Below, piece by piece: positions 34,588 to 42,629 of a stretch of DNA of 47,716 nt. Source of the DNA: Anaerolineae bacterium (GTDB lineage: Bacteria > Chloroflexota > Anaerolineae > Anaerolineales > UBA11858); assembly GCA_011176615.1 (NCBI GenBank), contig DUEG01000005.1, forward strand, positions 1 through 47,716, read 5' to 3'. The translations under genes and the position numbers were made by a program. Below the pieces are notes generated by a model. That model worked only from the letters and a program-made list of their open reading frames with translations, did no database searches and had not been told where the DNA came from. Every line of letters starts with the position of its first letter. The first letter of the stretch is position 1.

Positions 34588-34819
34588 GCGCAAGGGCCAA
34601 AAATCTTGATTTATATGGATTTGACGGTTGACGAGGATGATGGTTCCTCTCAGAGACGAGAGGATAAGTGGTGATCAAGCATACTATTGATACACACAAA
34701 AATCGAATAATCAGCGGAAGCCATCCGGGTTGTCCATTACCCGTTTCCTTTCCCTCCAGTTAAACTTTATATTCAAAACTCATGAGGAATTATGAGCACA
34801 AAAATATGAAGAATGGAAA
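34588..34819 (+). ncRNA. glmS ribozyme (glucosamine-6-phosphate-activated self-cleaving RNA)
   Basis: The 490-base gap before glmS holds the conserved pieces of a glmS ribozyme in order: ATA|GCGC at the cleavage site (between 34587 and 34588), a helix whose 3' arm runs into GGTTGACGAGG, ATCGA, then TCAGCGGAAG, and the hairpin CGGGT-TGTCCATT-ACCCG (34726-34743). A later CTCAT/ATGAG hairpin at 34779-34796 and TTTCC/GGAAA pairing can form the 3' domain. The RNA should cut its own 5' end when GlcN6P binds, exposing the glmS message to decay. Extra hairpins occupy 34633-34695. The 3' limit is uncertain; glmS starts 62 bases on. Family match is from recall of the RF00234 consensus. Confidence 0.82.
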
Positions 34820-34881
34820 AATATTAAAAGATCAGGTAAGTTCATTAGGGTAGAAAACATTATTATGGAGGGTTTCTTGCT

Positions 34882-36723
34882 ATGTGTGGAATTGTTGGGT
34901 ATATTGGGCAAAAGGACGCAACGCCTATCGTATTAAATGGGCTTAAGCGGTTGGAATATCGTGGCTATGATTCGGCGGGTTTGGCTATCTTGCAAGACGA
35001 AACGATTAAAATTAGACGCGTTGCTGGGAAGATTGACAAATTATTTGAACTAGTTTCTGAAAGTCCATTAAAGGGGAATATCGGGATTGGGCATACTCGT
35101 TGGGCTACTCATGGGGAGCCTAACAAAACCAATGCACATCCACATTTAGGAAGCAATAAGGATGTCGTAATTGTCCATAATGGCATCGTAGAAAATTATT
35201 TAGAATTAAAGGATGAATTGATTGAAGAGGGGGTGAATTTCAAATCCGAAACTGATACCGAAGTTATTGTACATTTAATTGAGTTATTTCTTACTTCAGG
35301 GTTAAGAATTGATGAGGCTGTACGCATGGCAATAATGAAAATACGCGGCGCTCATGGTATTGTTGTATTTTCAAAAAATGAACCCGATAGGATTATTGCT
35401 GCAAGGATAGGGAATGCTGGAGGGGTGGTAATAGGGGTTGGAAAAAATGAAATGTTTATAGCGTCTGATATTCCCGCAATCCTAGATCACACTAGAAAAA
35501 TGATTTTTTTAGAATCCCAACAGATGGCAATAGTAAAATCAAATGAAGTGGACATTTATGACCTTAATGGAAATGCTTTGACGTACGAAGTGCATAATGT
35601 GAATTGGGATCCTGTTTCTGCCGAAAAGGGGGATCATAAACATTTTATGCATAAAGAAATTCACGAGCAAGTCAGATCTTTAATAGATACTATTGCAGGA
35701 AGAGTGAATTTCACAGATTATTTAATTAAATTTAATGATTTGAGTTTGGACAAAGAACTTGCGATAAGCATAAATAAAATATTCATCACCGCTTGCGGGA
35801 CTGCTGCTTATGCGGGAATGGTAGGAAAAATATTAATTGAAAAAGTTGCAAGGATCCCGGTAGAAGTGGTCATAGGGTCTGAATTTAGGTATAGTGACCC
35901 GATAATTGATGAAAATACTATCGTTTTGGCTATAAGCCAATCAGGAGAAACTGCAGATACATTGGCAGCAATGGATGAAGGGAAGAAAAGAGGGGCAAAA
36001 ATATGGGTAATTGTTAACGCAATAGGTTCACAGGCAATGCGTATAGCGGATGGGTATATATCGATGCAAGCGGGACCTGAAATTGGTGTAGCCTCCACGA
36101 AAGCATATACTGCACCTTTGGTTGATTTGTATATGCTAGCGATATTATTAGGGGAATTGCGTGATTCAATTTCAGAACAACAAAGAAGAGATTTAGTTAA
36201 TAATTTACGACTTGTGCCAGATCTTGTGGGAGAATGTTTAACCCGCGAGGATGAGATAGTTGAAATCGCAAAAAGATTAGAGAATATGCAACATTGTTTG
36301 TATTTGGGTAGAGGGATCAATATGCCAACGGCTTATGAAGGGGCTTTGAAATTAAAAGAAATTTCGTATATCCATGCTGAAGGTTATCCTGCTGGAGAAA
36401 TGAAGCACGGACCGATCGCATTAATTGATAACAATATGCCAGTAATTGTTATTTCGCCGAAAGATCCGTGGTATGAAAAAATGATTAGTCAAATTGAGCA
36501 GGCAAAGGCAAGAGGGGGATTTGTTATCGCTTTAGCAACAGACGGGGATGAATTGATAAAGGATATTGCAGATCGTGTGATTTGGGTTCCTGAAACGCCA
36601 TGGATGTTAAGTCCTGTTATCTCTATTATTCCTTTGCAATTACTTGCTTATCATATTGCCCATCAAAGAGGACTTGATGTTGATCAACCCAGAAACTTAG
36701 CCAAGTCCGTAACTGTTGAATAG
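34882..36723 (+). CDS. glmS: Glutamine-fructose-6-phosphate aminotransferase (isomerizing)
   Basis: Makes glucosamine-6-phosphate from fructose-6-phosphate and glutamine, the first step toward UDP-GlcNAc and the cell wall. 613 residues. MCGIVGYIG places the nucleophile Cys2; GIGHTRWATHGEPN, then NGIVEN, are the glutaminase motifs; two SIS domains follow, with FITACGTAAYAG, AISQSGETADTLAAM, VASTKAYTAPLVDLYML and the C-terminal PRNLAKSVTVE. GGAGGGTTTCTTGCT precedes the ATG. It is governed by the ribozyme in its leader and runs into a convergent regulator gene ten bases downstream. Confidence 0.97.
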   Translation: MCGIVGYIGQKDATPIVLNGLKRLEYRGYDSAGLAILQDETIKIRRVAGKIDKLFELVSESPLKGNIGIGHTRWATHGEPNKTNAHPHLGSNKDVVIVHNGIVENYLELKDELIEEGVNFKSETDTEVIVHLIELFLTSGLRIDEAVRMAIMKIRGAHGIVVFSKNEPDRIIAARIGNAGGVVIGVGKNEMFIASDIPAILDHTRKMIFLESQQMAIVKSNEVDIYDLNGNALTYEVHNVNWDPVSAEKGDHKHFMHKEIHEQVRSLIDTIAGRVNFTDYLIKFNDLSLDKELAISINKIFITACGTAAYAGMVGKILIEKVARIPVEVVIGSEFRYSDPIIDENTIVLAISQSGETADTLAAMDEGKKRGAKIWVIVNAIGSQAMRIADGYISMQAGPEIGVASTKAYTAPLVDLYMLAILLGELRDSISEQQRRDLVNNLRLVPDLVGECLTREDEIVEIAKRLENMQHCLYLGRGINMPTAYEGALKLKEISYIHAEGYPAGEMKHGPIALIDNNMPVIVISPKDPWYEKMISQIEQAKARGGFVIALATDGDELIKDIADRVIWVPETPWMLSPVISIIPLQLLAYHIAHQRGLDVDQPRNLAKSVTVE

Positions 36724-36733
36724 TTGTAAATGC

Positions 36734-37372
36734 TTAACCGTCAATTGTGTCCGAATATAATGGACTCAGCAAAAAGGTGCAGGGTTCGCGAAAGCCAAGT
36801 CTGTACATAAACTTCTTTTTCATTGTTGCGTGGATGTGGGATATCCTTGAGATAATTAACTCATCTAGGCGACAAAAATATTGTGATGATTTGGCAATGC
36901 TTTGATAAGGACAATTGTCGAATAATAGTATTGGACCATCTAGCGTTGACTCCCATCGAGCGATATAGTTCATTTGATTTAGAATTTCTACTGTTTTATT
37001 TAAACGGGTAATTATCGAAAAGGTGTCATCAGGCAACTGATATTTGCTAACCATCCTTTCGGAAATATCATTGAGAAGTTGATTTGTTTGTGATGAATAA
37101 ACGTTTGATGAGAGCGCCTCCACAAACGCATTGCAAAATAAGTTATAGTTATTAGTGTAATACGAATCGGATATGCGATATCTTCTTGCAGGTCGGCCGC
37201 GTTCACCGAGCGGTTGTATTCCAGTATCTACAATATACTTAGTACCTAATAAAATATTAATATGATGCCTAATATTTGGCTTGGTGAGATGAAGTGCCTC
37301 ACTGAGTTCTTTTATTGAGGCGGATTCTCGGCTAAAAAGATATTCAATTATTTCTTCTCTGGTATTTTGCAT
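36734..37372 (-). CDS. Winged-helix regulator, SufR/ArsR-like, with probable Fe-S site
   Basis: 212 residues. The N-terminal winged helix (EEIIEYLFSRESASIKELSE, then LTKPNIRHHINIL and the wing GERGRPARRYRI) is like SufR/DeoR-type repressors. The C-terminal part has NCPYQSIAKSSQYFC, then a histidine and PCTF: C-X12-C-X13-H-X16-C. SufR, as I recall it, has four cysteines there that hold an iron-sulfur cluster; the third is His here. It is divergent from the Fe-S-rich nuo operon, and the intergenic region has three copies of TTAAGATAA, so it probably controls itself and nuoB. Function is inference; fold and motifs are visible. Confidence 0.75.
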   Translation of the reverse strand: MQNTREEIIEYLFSRESASIKELSEALHLTKPNIRHHINILLGTKYIVDTGIQPLGERGRPARRYRISDSYYTNNYNLFCNAFVEALSSNVYSSQTNQLLNDISERMVSKYQLPDDTFSIITRLNKTVEILNQMNYIARWESTLDGPILLFDNCPYQSIAKSSQYFCRLDELIISRISHIHATMKKKFMYRLGFREPCTFLLSPLYSDTIDG

Positions 37373-37377
37373 GGTAT

Positions 37378-37429
37378 TTAAGATAATATATTTTATCTTA
37401 ATTATAACTTAATAATCTTATTAAGATAA
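37378..37429. promoter_or_regulatory. Probable operator for the SufR-like regulator
   Basis: TTAAGATAA occurs at 37378-37386, inverted as TTATCTTAA at 37393-37401 (six-base spacer, perfect 9-base arms) and again direct at 37421-37429, where ATCTTA-T-TAAGAT (37415-37427) makes a second palindrome. All lie between the regulator start and the nuoB promoter. Confidence 0.6.
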
Positions 37430-37451
37430 TAAATATTAAACTAATTATGGA

Positions 37452-37479
37452 TTGACGACAGAAATATAAACGCTATAAT
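37452..37479 (+). promoter_or_regulatory. Promoter for nuoB-nuoCD-nuoI-mrp
   Basis: TTGACG and a perfect TATAAT separated by 16 bases, 50 bases upstream of the nuoB ATG, which is preceded by ACGGAGGATCC. An imperfect inverted repeat (GACGACAGAAAT / ATTTCT-AC-GTCGTC) spans the promoter from 37454 to 37491. Confidence 0.65.
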
Positions 37480-37529
37480 TTCTACGTCGTCTAATGTTGA
37501 TTTAAAACATATTACGGAGGATCCATTAC

Positions 37530-38168
37530 ATGCCGGAAAATATTAATTCTGAAGGATACGACATTCCACCCGAGATGCAGCAGACTGTGGCAATTACTAC
37601 TTTAGATAAAATATACAATTGGGGGAGGAAATACTCTGCTTGGCCTATGATGTTCGGACTCGCATGTTGTGCTATCGAAATGATATGCACGGCTGCTAGT
37701 AGATTTGATTTATCAAGATTTGGTATGGAGATTATGCGCCCAAGTCCTAGGCAAGCAGACGTAATGTTGGTGTCAGGAACTGTAACCAAAAAAATGGTTC
37801 CCCAAATTGTCAGACTGTATAATCAAATGCCTGAACCTAAATACGTAGTTGCAATGGGGGCATGTGCATCTGGAGGTGGCCCATTCAAAGGTGGCTATAA
37901 TGTTGTCTCTGGTGTTGATAAATTCTTACCGGTTGATGTTTATATTCCTGGTTGCCCTCCAACACCGCAAGCATTATTGCATGGCTTGATGAAATTGCAA
38001 GAAATGATAGATAAGCAATCTATAAAGAATGTTCGGTGGTATAAAAGGGAGCCAATTGAGGAAATCCCAATACCAATCCTTGGCCCAGACCTAATTGATC
38101 CAAGAGATCTTCCGCAGATCAGAAGTAACTTGCACGCAGAAAAGAATTTAGGAATCAAAGAGAATTGA
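37530..38168 (+). CDS. nuoB: NADH-quinone oxidoreductase subunit B
   Basis: Carries the terminal Fe-S cluster N2 of complex I, from which electrons pass to quinone. 212 residues. The cluster ligands are visible: tandem Cys46-Cys47 in [13 protein letters not shown], Cys112 in [11 protein letters not shown] and Cys142 in [29 protein letters not shown] is the family core. First gene of a four-gene operon; nuoA is not upstream. Confidence 0.95.
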   Translation: MPENINSEGYDIPPEMQQTVAITTLDKIYNWGRKYSAWPMMFGLACCAIEMICTAASRFDLSRFGMEIMRPSPRQADVMLVSGTVTKKMVPQIVRLYNQMPEPKYVVAMGACASGGGPFKGGYNVVSGVDKFLPVDVYIPGCPPTPQALLHGLMKLQEMIDKQSIKNVRWYKREPIEEIPIPILGPDLIDPRDLPQIRSNLHAEKNLGIKEN

Positions 38169-38188
38169 CAAAAAAGGCATAAGATATT

Positions 38189-39931
38189 ATGGCAACGAAA
38201 TCATTTAGCATTGATGAAGTTAAAGAAAACTTTCAGGAAATAAACATTGAGGAAGATGAAAGAAAAGGATATTCAGGATTAATAGTCGAAACGGATAAAT
38301 TAGTGGATTTTGCCAACATACTTAAGAACAAAATGGGGTTTGATTATCTTTCATCTGTAACTGGGGTTGATTATCTGCCAGACAACATGATGGAAGTCGT
38401 CTATCACGCATATAAATCAACTGGCGGTAAACCAATGGAATTCAAAGTACAGGTACCCAGGGAAAAACCCGTTGTACCATCATTGGTTTCGGTTTACCCA
38501 GGAGCAGGATTCCAGGAACGAGAAGCATGGGATTTATTAGGTATAAAATTTGATGGACACCCTAATCTAAAGAGAATACTTATGTGGGAAGGCTTTGCTG
38601 GTCATCCACTTCGTAAAGATTGGCACGAAGCATATTATGAAGAAGATGCAAAGCCTTATAAGAGCAGATGGCCAAATGGTCGCGATGTTCATCTTGCTGA
38701 GGACAGAAATCCGTACAAGAAGAATGTTGTATACCCTAAAGATTTTGATCCTGACAAATGGAATCCTGAAGGGGAAGACGCATTATACCTTGGTATGAAA
38801 TCATTGCAAAAGGATGATGATTTAAAAACAGAACAGATCATTGTTAATCTAGGCCCCCAACATCCATCGACGCATGGTGTTTTCAGAATGGTTGTGAATT
38901 TGGAAGGGGAAACAGTAAAGAAACTGGAACCGGTTATGGGGTATCTTCATCGAAATCACGAGAAGATTGGCGAGAGGAATACTTATTTGATGAATATCCC
39001 TTATACGGATCGGCTTGATTATTTATCATCAATGAGCAATAATTTCGGTTATGTTCTTGCTGTTGAAAAACTTATGGGAGAGAAGGCAAAACCGACAGAG
39101 CGCGCAGAATACATTCGCGTAATTATGGCTGAATTTACGCGCATTAGCAATCATTTGTTTGCAATTGGAACTTTCTTGAATGACCTTGGCGCATATTTTA
39201 CACCAATGTTGTATGCGCTTGAAGAACGAGAATTGATAATGGATATATTTGAAGCGACTGCAGGTTCTCGAATAATGTGTAATTATTTCCGATTTGGCGG
39301 TGTTGCTAGGGATCTGCCACCAGGAGTCTATGAGAAAATGCGAGACCTTGTTTTTGATAGGCTTCCAAGGAAAATAGATGAACTAGATAAATACCTTACA
39401 AATAATGAGTTGGTACGAGTACGTAGTGAAGGGATTGGGGTCCTCACACCAGAGGAAGCAATCGCATTTTCTGCAGCGGGACCAGTTTTAAGAGCATCAG
39501 GTGTTCCATACGATGTTAGGAGAGCTGAACCATATGGTATATACAATCGATTTGATTTTAAAGTGGTTGCACGGAACCATGGAGATGTATATGACCGGTA
39601 TTTAGTTAGGCTGGAAGAAATACGCCAGAGTATCCTTATTATTCAACAAGCATTAGATCAAATGCCGGATGGGCCCATTATTAATGGGAAGCCACAATAT
39701 CAAGTTAGAGTGCCTGCTGGAGAGGCATATGGAAGGGTAGAAGGGCCTAAAGGGGAGTTAGGCTTCTATATTGTTTCCAACGGAAAACCAAATCCATGGA
39801 GGTATCACGTACGCGCCCCTTCGTTTATCAACCTGACTGCCTTGAGTAAGATGTGTGAAGGCGATAAGGTTGCTGATACAATTATCATTTTGGGTTCGAT
39901 AGATATTGTGTTGGGTGAAACAGACCGTTAA
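38189..39931 (+). CDS. nuoCD: NADH-quinone oxidoreductase subunits C and D fused
   Basis: 580 residues. The N-terminal 180 are NuoC ([27 protein letters not shown]) and residues about 205-580 are NuoD ([52 protein letters not shown]). NuoD lacks the [NiFe] cysteines of the related hydrogenases, so this is a quinone-type complex. The short NuoC part and the fusion without a long linker match known natural nuoCD fusions. It starts 20 bases after nuoB. Confidence 0.95.
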   Translation: MATKSFSIDEVKENFQEINIEEDERKGYSGLIVETDKLVDFANILKNKMGFDYLSSVTGVDYLPDNMMEVVYHAYKSTGGKPMEFKVQVPREKPVVPSLVSVYPGAGFQEREAWDLLGIKFDGHPNLKRILMWEGFAGHPLRKDWHEAYYEEDAKPYKSRWPNGRDVHLAEDRNPYKKNVVYPKDFDPDKWNPEGEDALYLGMKSLQKDDDLKTEQIIVNLGPQHPSTHGVFRMVVNLEGETVKKLEPVMGYLHRNHEKIGERNTYLMNIPYTDRLDYLSSMSNNFGYVLAVEKLMGEKAKPTERAEYIRVIMAEFTRISNHLFAIGTFLNDLGAYFTPMLYALEERELIMDIFEATAGSRIMCNYFRFGGVARDLPPGVYEKMRDLVFDRLPRKIDELDKYLTNNELVRVRSEGIGVLTPEEAIAFSAAGPVLRASGVPYDVRRAEPYGIYNRFDFKVVARNHGDVYDRYLVRLEEIRQSILIIQQALDQMPDGPIINGKPQYQVRVPAGEAYGRVEGPKGELGFYIVSNGKPNPWRYHVRAPSFINLTALSKMCEGDKVADTIIILGSIDIVLGETDR

Positions 39932-39959
39932 ATTAGGTGTACTCAAGGAAAAATGAAAA

Positions 39960-40565
39960 ATGTATGGAAAAGGAATTGTCAAAGGATTAGGAATTACCCT
40001 AAAGCGTTTGATTGAGACCTATATTGATGATATCAAGTGGGGCAAGAAGAGATACAATACGGACGAAGGAATCGCTCATCGAATGAGCAAAGATGCACGT
40101 GGTATTTTTACAGTACAGTACCCAGAAGAGAAAATACCTGTACCTGAAGAATTTAGGTTTATTCCGTTTTTGATTTATGAAGTTGATGAAAATGGAGAGA
40201 AAATTGAGCGGTGTACATCTTGTGGAATTTGTGCTAAAGTTTGCCCATCACAATGTATATGGATTGAAAGGACGAAGGATCCGAAAACAGGCAGACCTGT
40301 ACCGGTGCCCGCAGAATTCTATATAGATATTGATATGTGTCTGAATTGTGGTTTGTGTGCTGAGTATTGCCCATTTGATGCAATTAAAATGGATCATGAT
40401 TATGAACTCGCAAGTTATGAAAGGACAATATACAATAAAGAAAAATTATTAAAGCCAGTTTCATATTATGCTTCAATAAGACCACGTAATTACGAAAGAG
40501 AAGAAAAAGCGCGTGCAAAGGCTGCTGCAATTAAAAATGCACGGAAAAAACAAAATATAAGATAA
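39960..40565 (+). CDS. nuoI: NADH-quinone oxidoreductase subunit I
   Basis: 201 residues with two [4Fe-4S] motifs: Cys85-x2-Cys88-x2-Cys91-x3-Cys95 (CTSCGICAKVCP) and Cys127-x2-Cys130-x2-Cys133-x3-Cys137 (CLNCGLCAEYCP). It carries clusters N6a and N6b that pass electrons to NuoB. The lysine/arginine-rich tail after residue 175 is probably flexible. AAGGA stands 10 bases before the ATG; another ATG seven bases upstream is out of frame. Confidence 0.94.
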   Translation: MYGKGIVKGLGITLKRLIETYIDDIKWGKKRYNTDEGIAHRMSKDARGIFTVQYPEEKIPVPEEFRFIPFLIYEVDENGEKIERCTSCGICAKVCPSQCIWIERTKDPKTGRPVPVPAEFYIDIDMCLNCGLCAEYCPFDAIKMDHDYELASYERTIYNKEKLLKPVSYYASIRPRNYEREEKARAKAAAIKNARKKQNIR

Positions 40566-40588
40566 ATAAAATTCGAGGGATATAAATA

Positions 40589-41683
40589 ATGAGTAATAAA
40601 GATAATTTAAAGAAATCAGTATTAAATGCTTTAAGTACGGTTCAAGATCCAGATTTACATAAAGATCTTGTGACGTTAAATATGATTAAGGATTTAAAAA
40701 TTGTCGGGGAAAAAGCAAGTTTCCGAATTGTATTAACAACGCCAGCATGTCCGATGAAGGATCGTATTAAAAACGATGCAATTGATGCGGTAAAAAAAGT
40801 ACCTGGCGTAAAAGAAGTAGAAGTTACTATGGATGCAGAAGTGCCTGCAGATGGAAAGGTGAGGGGATTGTTGGATGCGCCAGTGAAAAATGCGGTAGCA
40901 ATAGCGTCTGGAAAGGGAGGGGTAGGTAAAAGCACGATTGCCGTAAATCTCGCAGTGTCTTTGGCAAAAAGTGGCGCTAGCGTTGGATTAATGGATGCAG
41001 ATATTTATGGACCCAACATTCCCACTATGATGGGTGTTAATAAGATTCCAGGAACAGATGGCAAAAAATTGATACCTGCTGAGGCGTATGGCGTCAAAAT
41101 GATATCGATTGGTTTTTTAGTTAAGCCAGGAGAGCCGCTAATTTGGCGAGGACCGATGTTGCATTCTGCTATAAGGCAATTCATAACAGATGTCTCCTGG
41201 GGAGAATTGGATTATTTAATTATTGACCTGCCGCCCGGCACGGGGGATGCACAATTAAGTCTATGTCAATCTTTGGCACTAAGTGGCGGCGTTATTGTAA
41301 CCCTGCCTCAACAAGTGTCGCTTGAAGATGCGCGCAGAGGATTAGAAATGTTCAGAAAATTAAATGTGCCAGTTCTTGGTGTAATTGAAAACATGAGTTA
41401 CCTTGAGCTACCGGATGGAACACGAATGGATATATTTGGATTTGGTGGGGGAGAAAGACTAGCAAAAGACACAGGGGTTCCATTCCTTGGCGCTATCCCA
41501 ATAGATCCATTGGTAAGATTGGGTGGTGATGATGGTGTGCCCGTTGTTATCTCGAATGAGAAAAGCGTTGTGTCTCAGGAATTGATTAAAGCAACACAAA
41601 GAATTGCTGCTGAGGTAAGTATCGCTGCCATAAACAAGGAAAATAGGATACCAATTAATATGGTAGGATTTGGTAAAAAATAA
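40589..41683 (+). CDS. apbC: Mrp/ApbC-type Fe-S cluster carrier ATPase
   Basis: 364 residues. An N-terminal MIP18/DUF59 domain (about 5-85, with TTPACPMKDRIKND) precedes a deviant Walker ATPase with IASGKGGVGKSTIAVNLA (105-122), MDADIYGPNIPTMMG and DLPPGTGDAQLSL. Mrp/ApbC/Ind1 proteins deliver Fe-S clusters, and the mitochondrial relative Ind1 serves complex I, which suits the position directly after nuoI. The CxxC that bridges the cluster is missing: the segment reads ENMSYLELPDGTRMDIFG, so cluster binding must rest on other residues or not occur. Confidence 0.9.
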   Translation: MSNKDNLKKSVLNALSTVQDPDLHKDLVTLNMIKDLKIVGEKASFRIVLTTPACPMKDRIKNDAIDAVKKVPGVKEVEVTMDAEVPADGKVRGLLDAPVKNAVAIASGKGGVGKSTIAVNLAVSLAKSGASVGLMDADIYGPNIPTMMGVNKIPGTDGKKLIPAEAYGVKMISIGFLVKPGEPLIWRGPMLHSAIRQFITDVSWGELDYLIIDLPPGTGDAQLSLCQSLALSGGVIVTLPQQVSLEDARRGLEMFRKLNVPVLGVIENMSYLELPDGTRMDIFGFGGGERLAKDTGVPFLGAIPIDPLVRLGGDDGVPVVISNEKSVVSQELIKATQRIAAEVSIAAINKENRIPINMVGFGKK

Positions 41684-41709
41684 ATAAGTTTACTGAAGAA
41701 TATATATTC

Positions 41710-41747
41710 ACGAGTTTTGTGATAGTTTTCTCGCAAGACTCGTTTTT
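41710..41747 (+). terminator. Terminator after the nuo-mrp operon
   Basis: A 13-base-pair stem with two G-U pairs (ACGAGTTTTGTGA / TCGCAAGACTCGT), an 8-base loop and TTTT after the stem. It separates nuo-mrp from ricT. Confidence 0.8.
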
Positions 41748-41770
41748 ATATATGAGGTAGAATATATCAA

Positions 41771-42589
41771 ATGGAAAAGAAAAAAGTCGGCATAAAATTT
41801 AAGAAAGTGGGAAAGATTTACCATTTTGATGCGAAGAATGTAAAAAGCATCGAAATTGGAGACTATGTCGTCGTTGAAACGAGCAGAGGTATGCAGTTAG
41901 GTCGTGTTGAGGTCATTTTTAAATCAAATGGCGAAGTGAATAAGGAAAAACTAAAACCAATAATTAGGAAAGCAACCCCACGGGACTTGTTGATTAGACA
42001 ATTGTGGAAGAAAAAAGAAATTGATGCATTAAATAAATGCAGGGAAAAGGCTGCTAAACTTAATATAAGAGGGATGAAGTTAGTTTCTGCAGAATATACA
42101 TTTGATGGAAAACGATTAACTATTATGTATTATGTGGAAGGAGGGGAGAAAATTGATCTTGGTAGTTTCAATAAAGCAATATCACATTTTTTCCCTCGAC
42201 AAAAAGTTGAATTAAAGCAGATAGGACCACGTGATGTCGCAAAATTTATTGGGGGTTTAGGCGCGTGCGGCATGGAAACTAGATGCTGTACTATGTTTTT
42301 AACAGATTTCAACCCGATTTCTATAAAAATGGCAAAAATTCAAGGAATATCACTTGCTCCGTCTGAAATAACTGGAATGTGTGGACGCCTTCGATGCTGT
42401 TTAATATATGAATATGAACAGTATTTAGAAATGCGGTCGAATTTGCCTAGAAAAGGAAAGAAAATTATCACGCCTCTTGGGGAGGGAAAAGTCACTGAGA
42501 TTTATCCATTAAGTGGAAAGATACTTGTAAATATTGATAAAATCGGGAAGAAGAAGTTTGCAATAGAAGAAGTTAAATACAAAGAATAA
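41771..42589 (+). CDS. ricT: PSP1 domain protein, RicT/YaaT family
   Basis: 272 residues with the PSP1 domain and the conserved cysteine groups IGGLGACGMETRCCTMFL (about residue 160) and TGMCGRLRCCLIYEYEQY (about 203). In Bacillus, RicT (YaaT) forms a complex with RicA and RicF that binds Fe-S clusters and controls RNase Y activity, sporulation and competence; RicA and RicF are not seen here. GAGGTAG lies about 11 bases upstream of the ATG. Confidence 0.92.
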   Translation: MEKKKVGIKFKKVGKIYHFDAKNVKSIEIGDYVVVETSRGMQLGRVEVIFKSNGEVNKEKLKPIIRKATPRDLLIRQLWKKKEIDALNKCREKAAKLNIRGMKLVSAEYTFDGKRLTIMYYVEGGEKIDLGSFNKAISHFFPRQKVELKQIGPRDVAKFIGGLGACGMETRCCTMFLTDFNPISIKMAKIQGISLAPSEITGMCGRLRCCLIYEYEQYLEMRSNLPRKGKKIITPLGEGKVTEIYPLSGKILVNIDKIGKKKFAIEEVKYKE

Positions 42590-42629
42590 TAGAGATATCA
42601 ACATTAATAGTGTGCTATAGGGAATAGTA

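Noticed and set aside
34463-34699. A 78-codon minus-strand reading frame upstream of glmS
   Set aside because: It lies antisense to the glmS ribozyme, has no ribosome binding site and the translation has no recognisable domain; the RNA structure explains the region.
35808-36320. A 170-codon minus-strand frame inside glmS
   Set aside because: Shadow of the intact glmS frame; no recognisable protein features.
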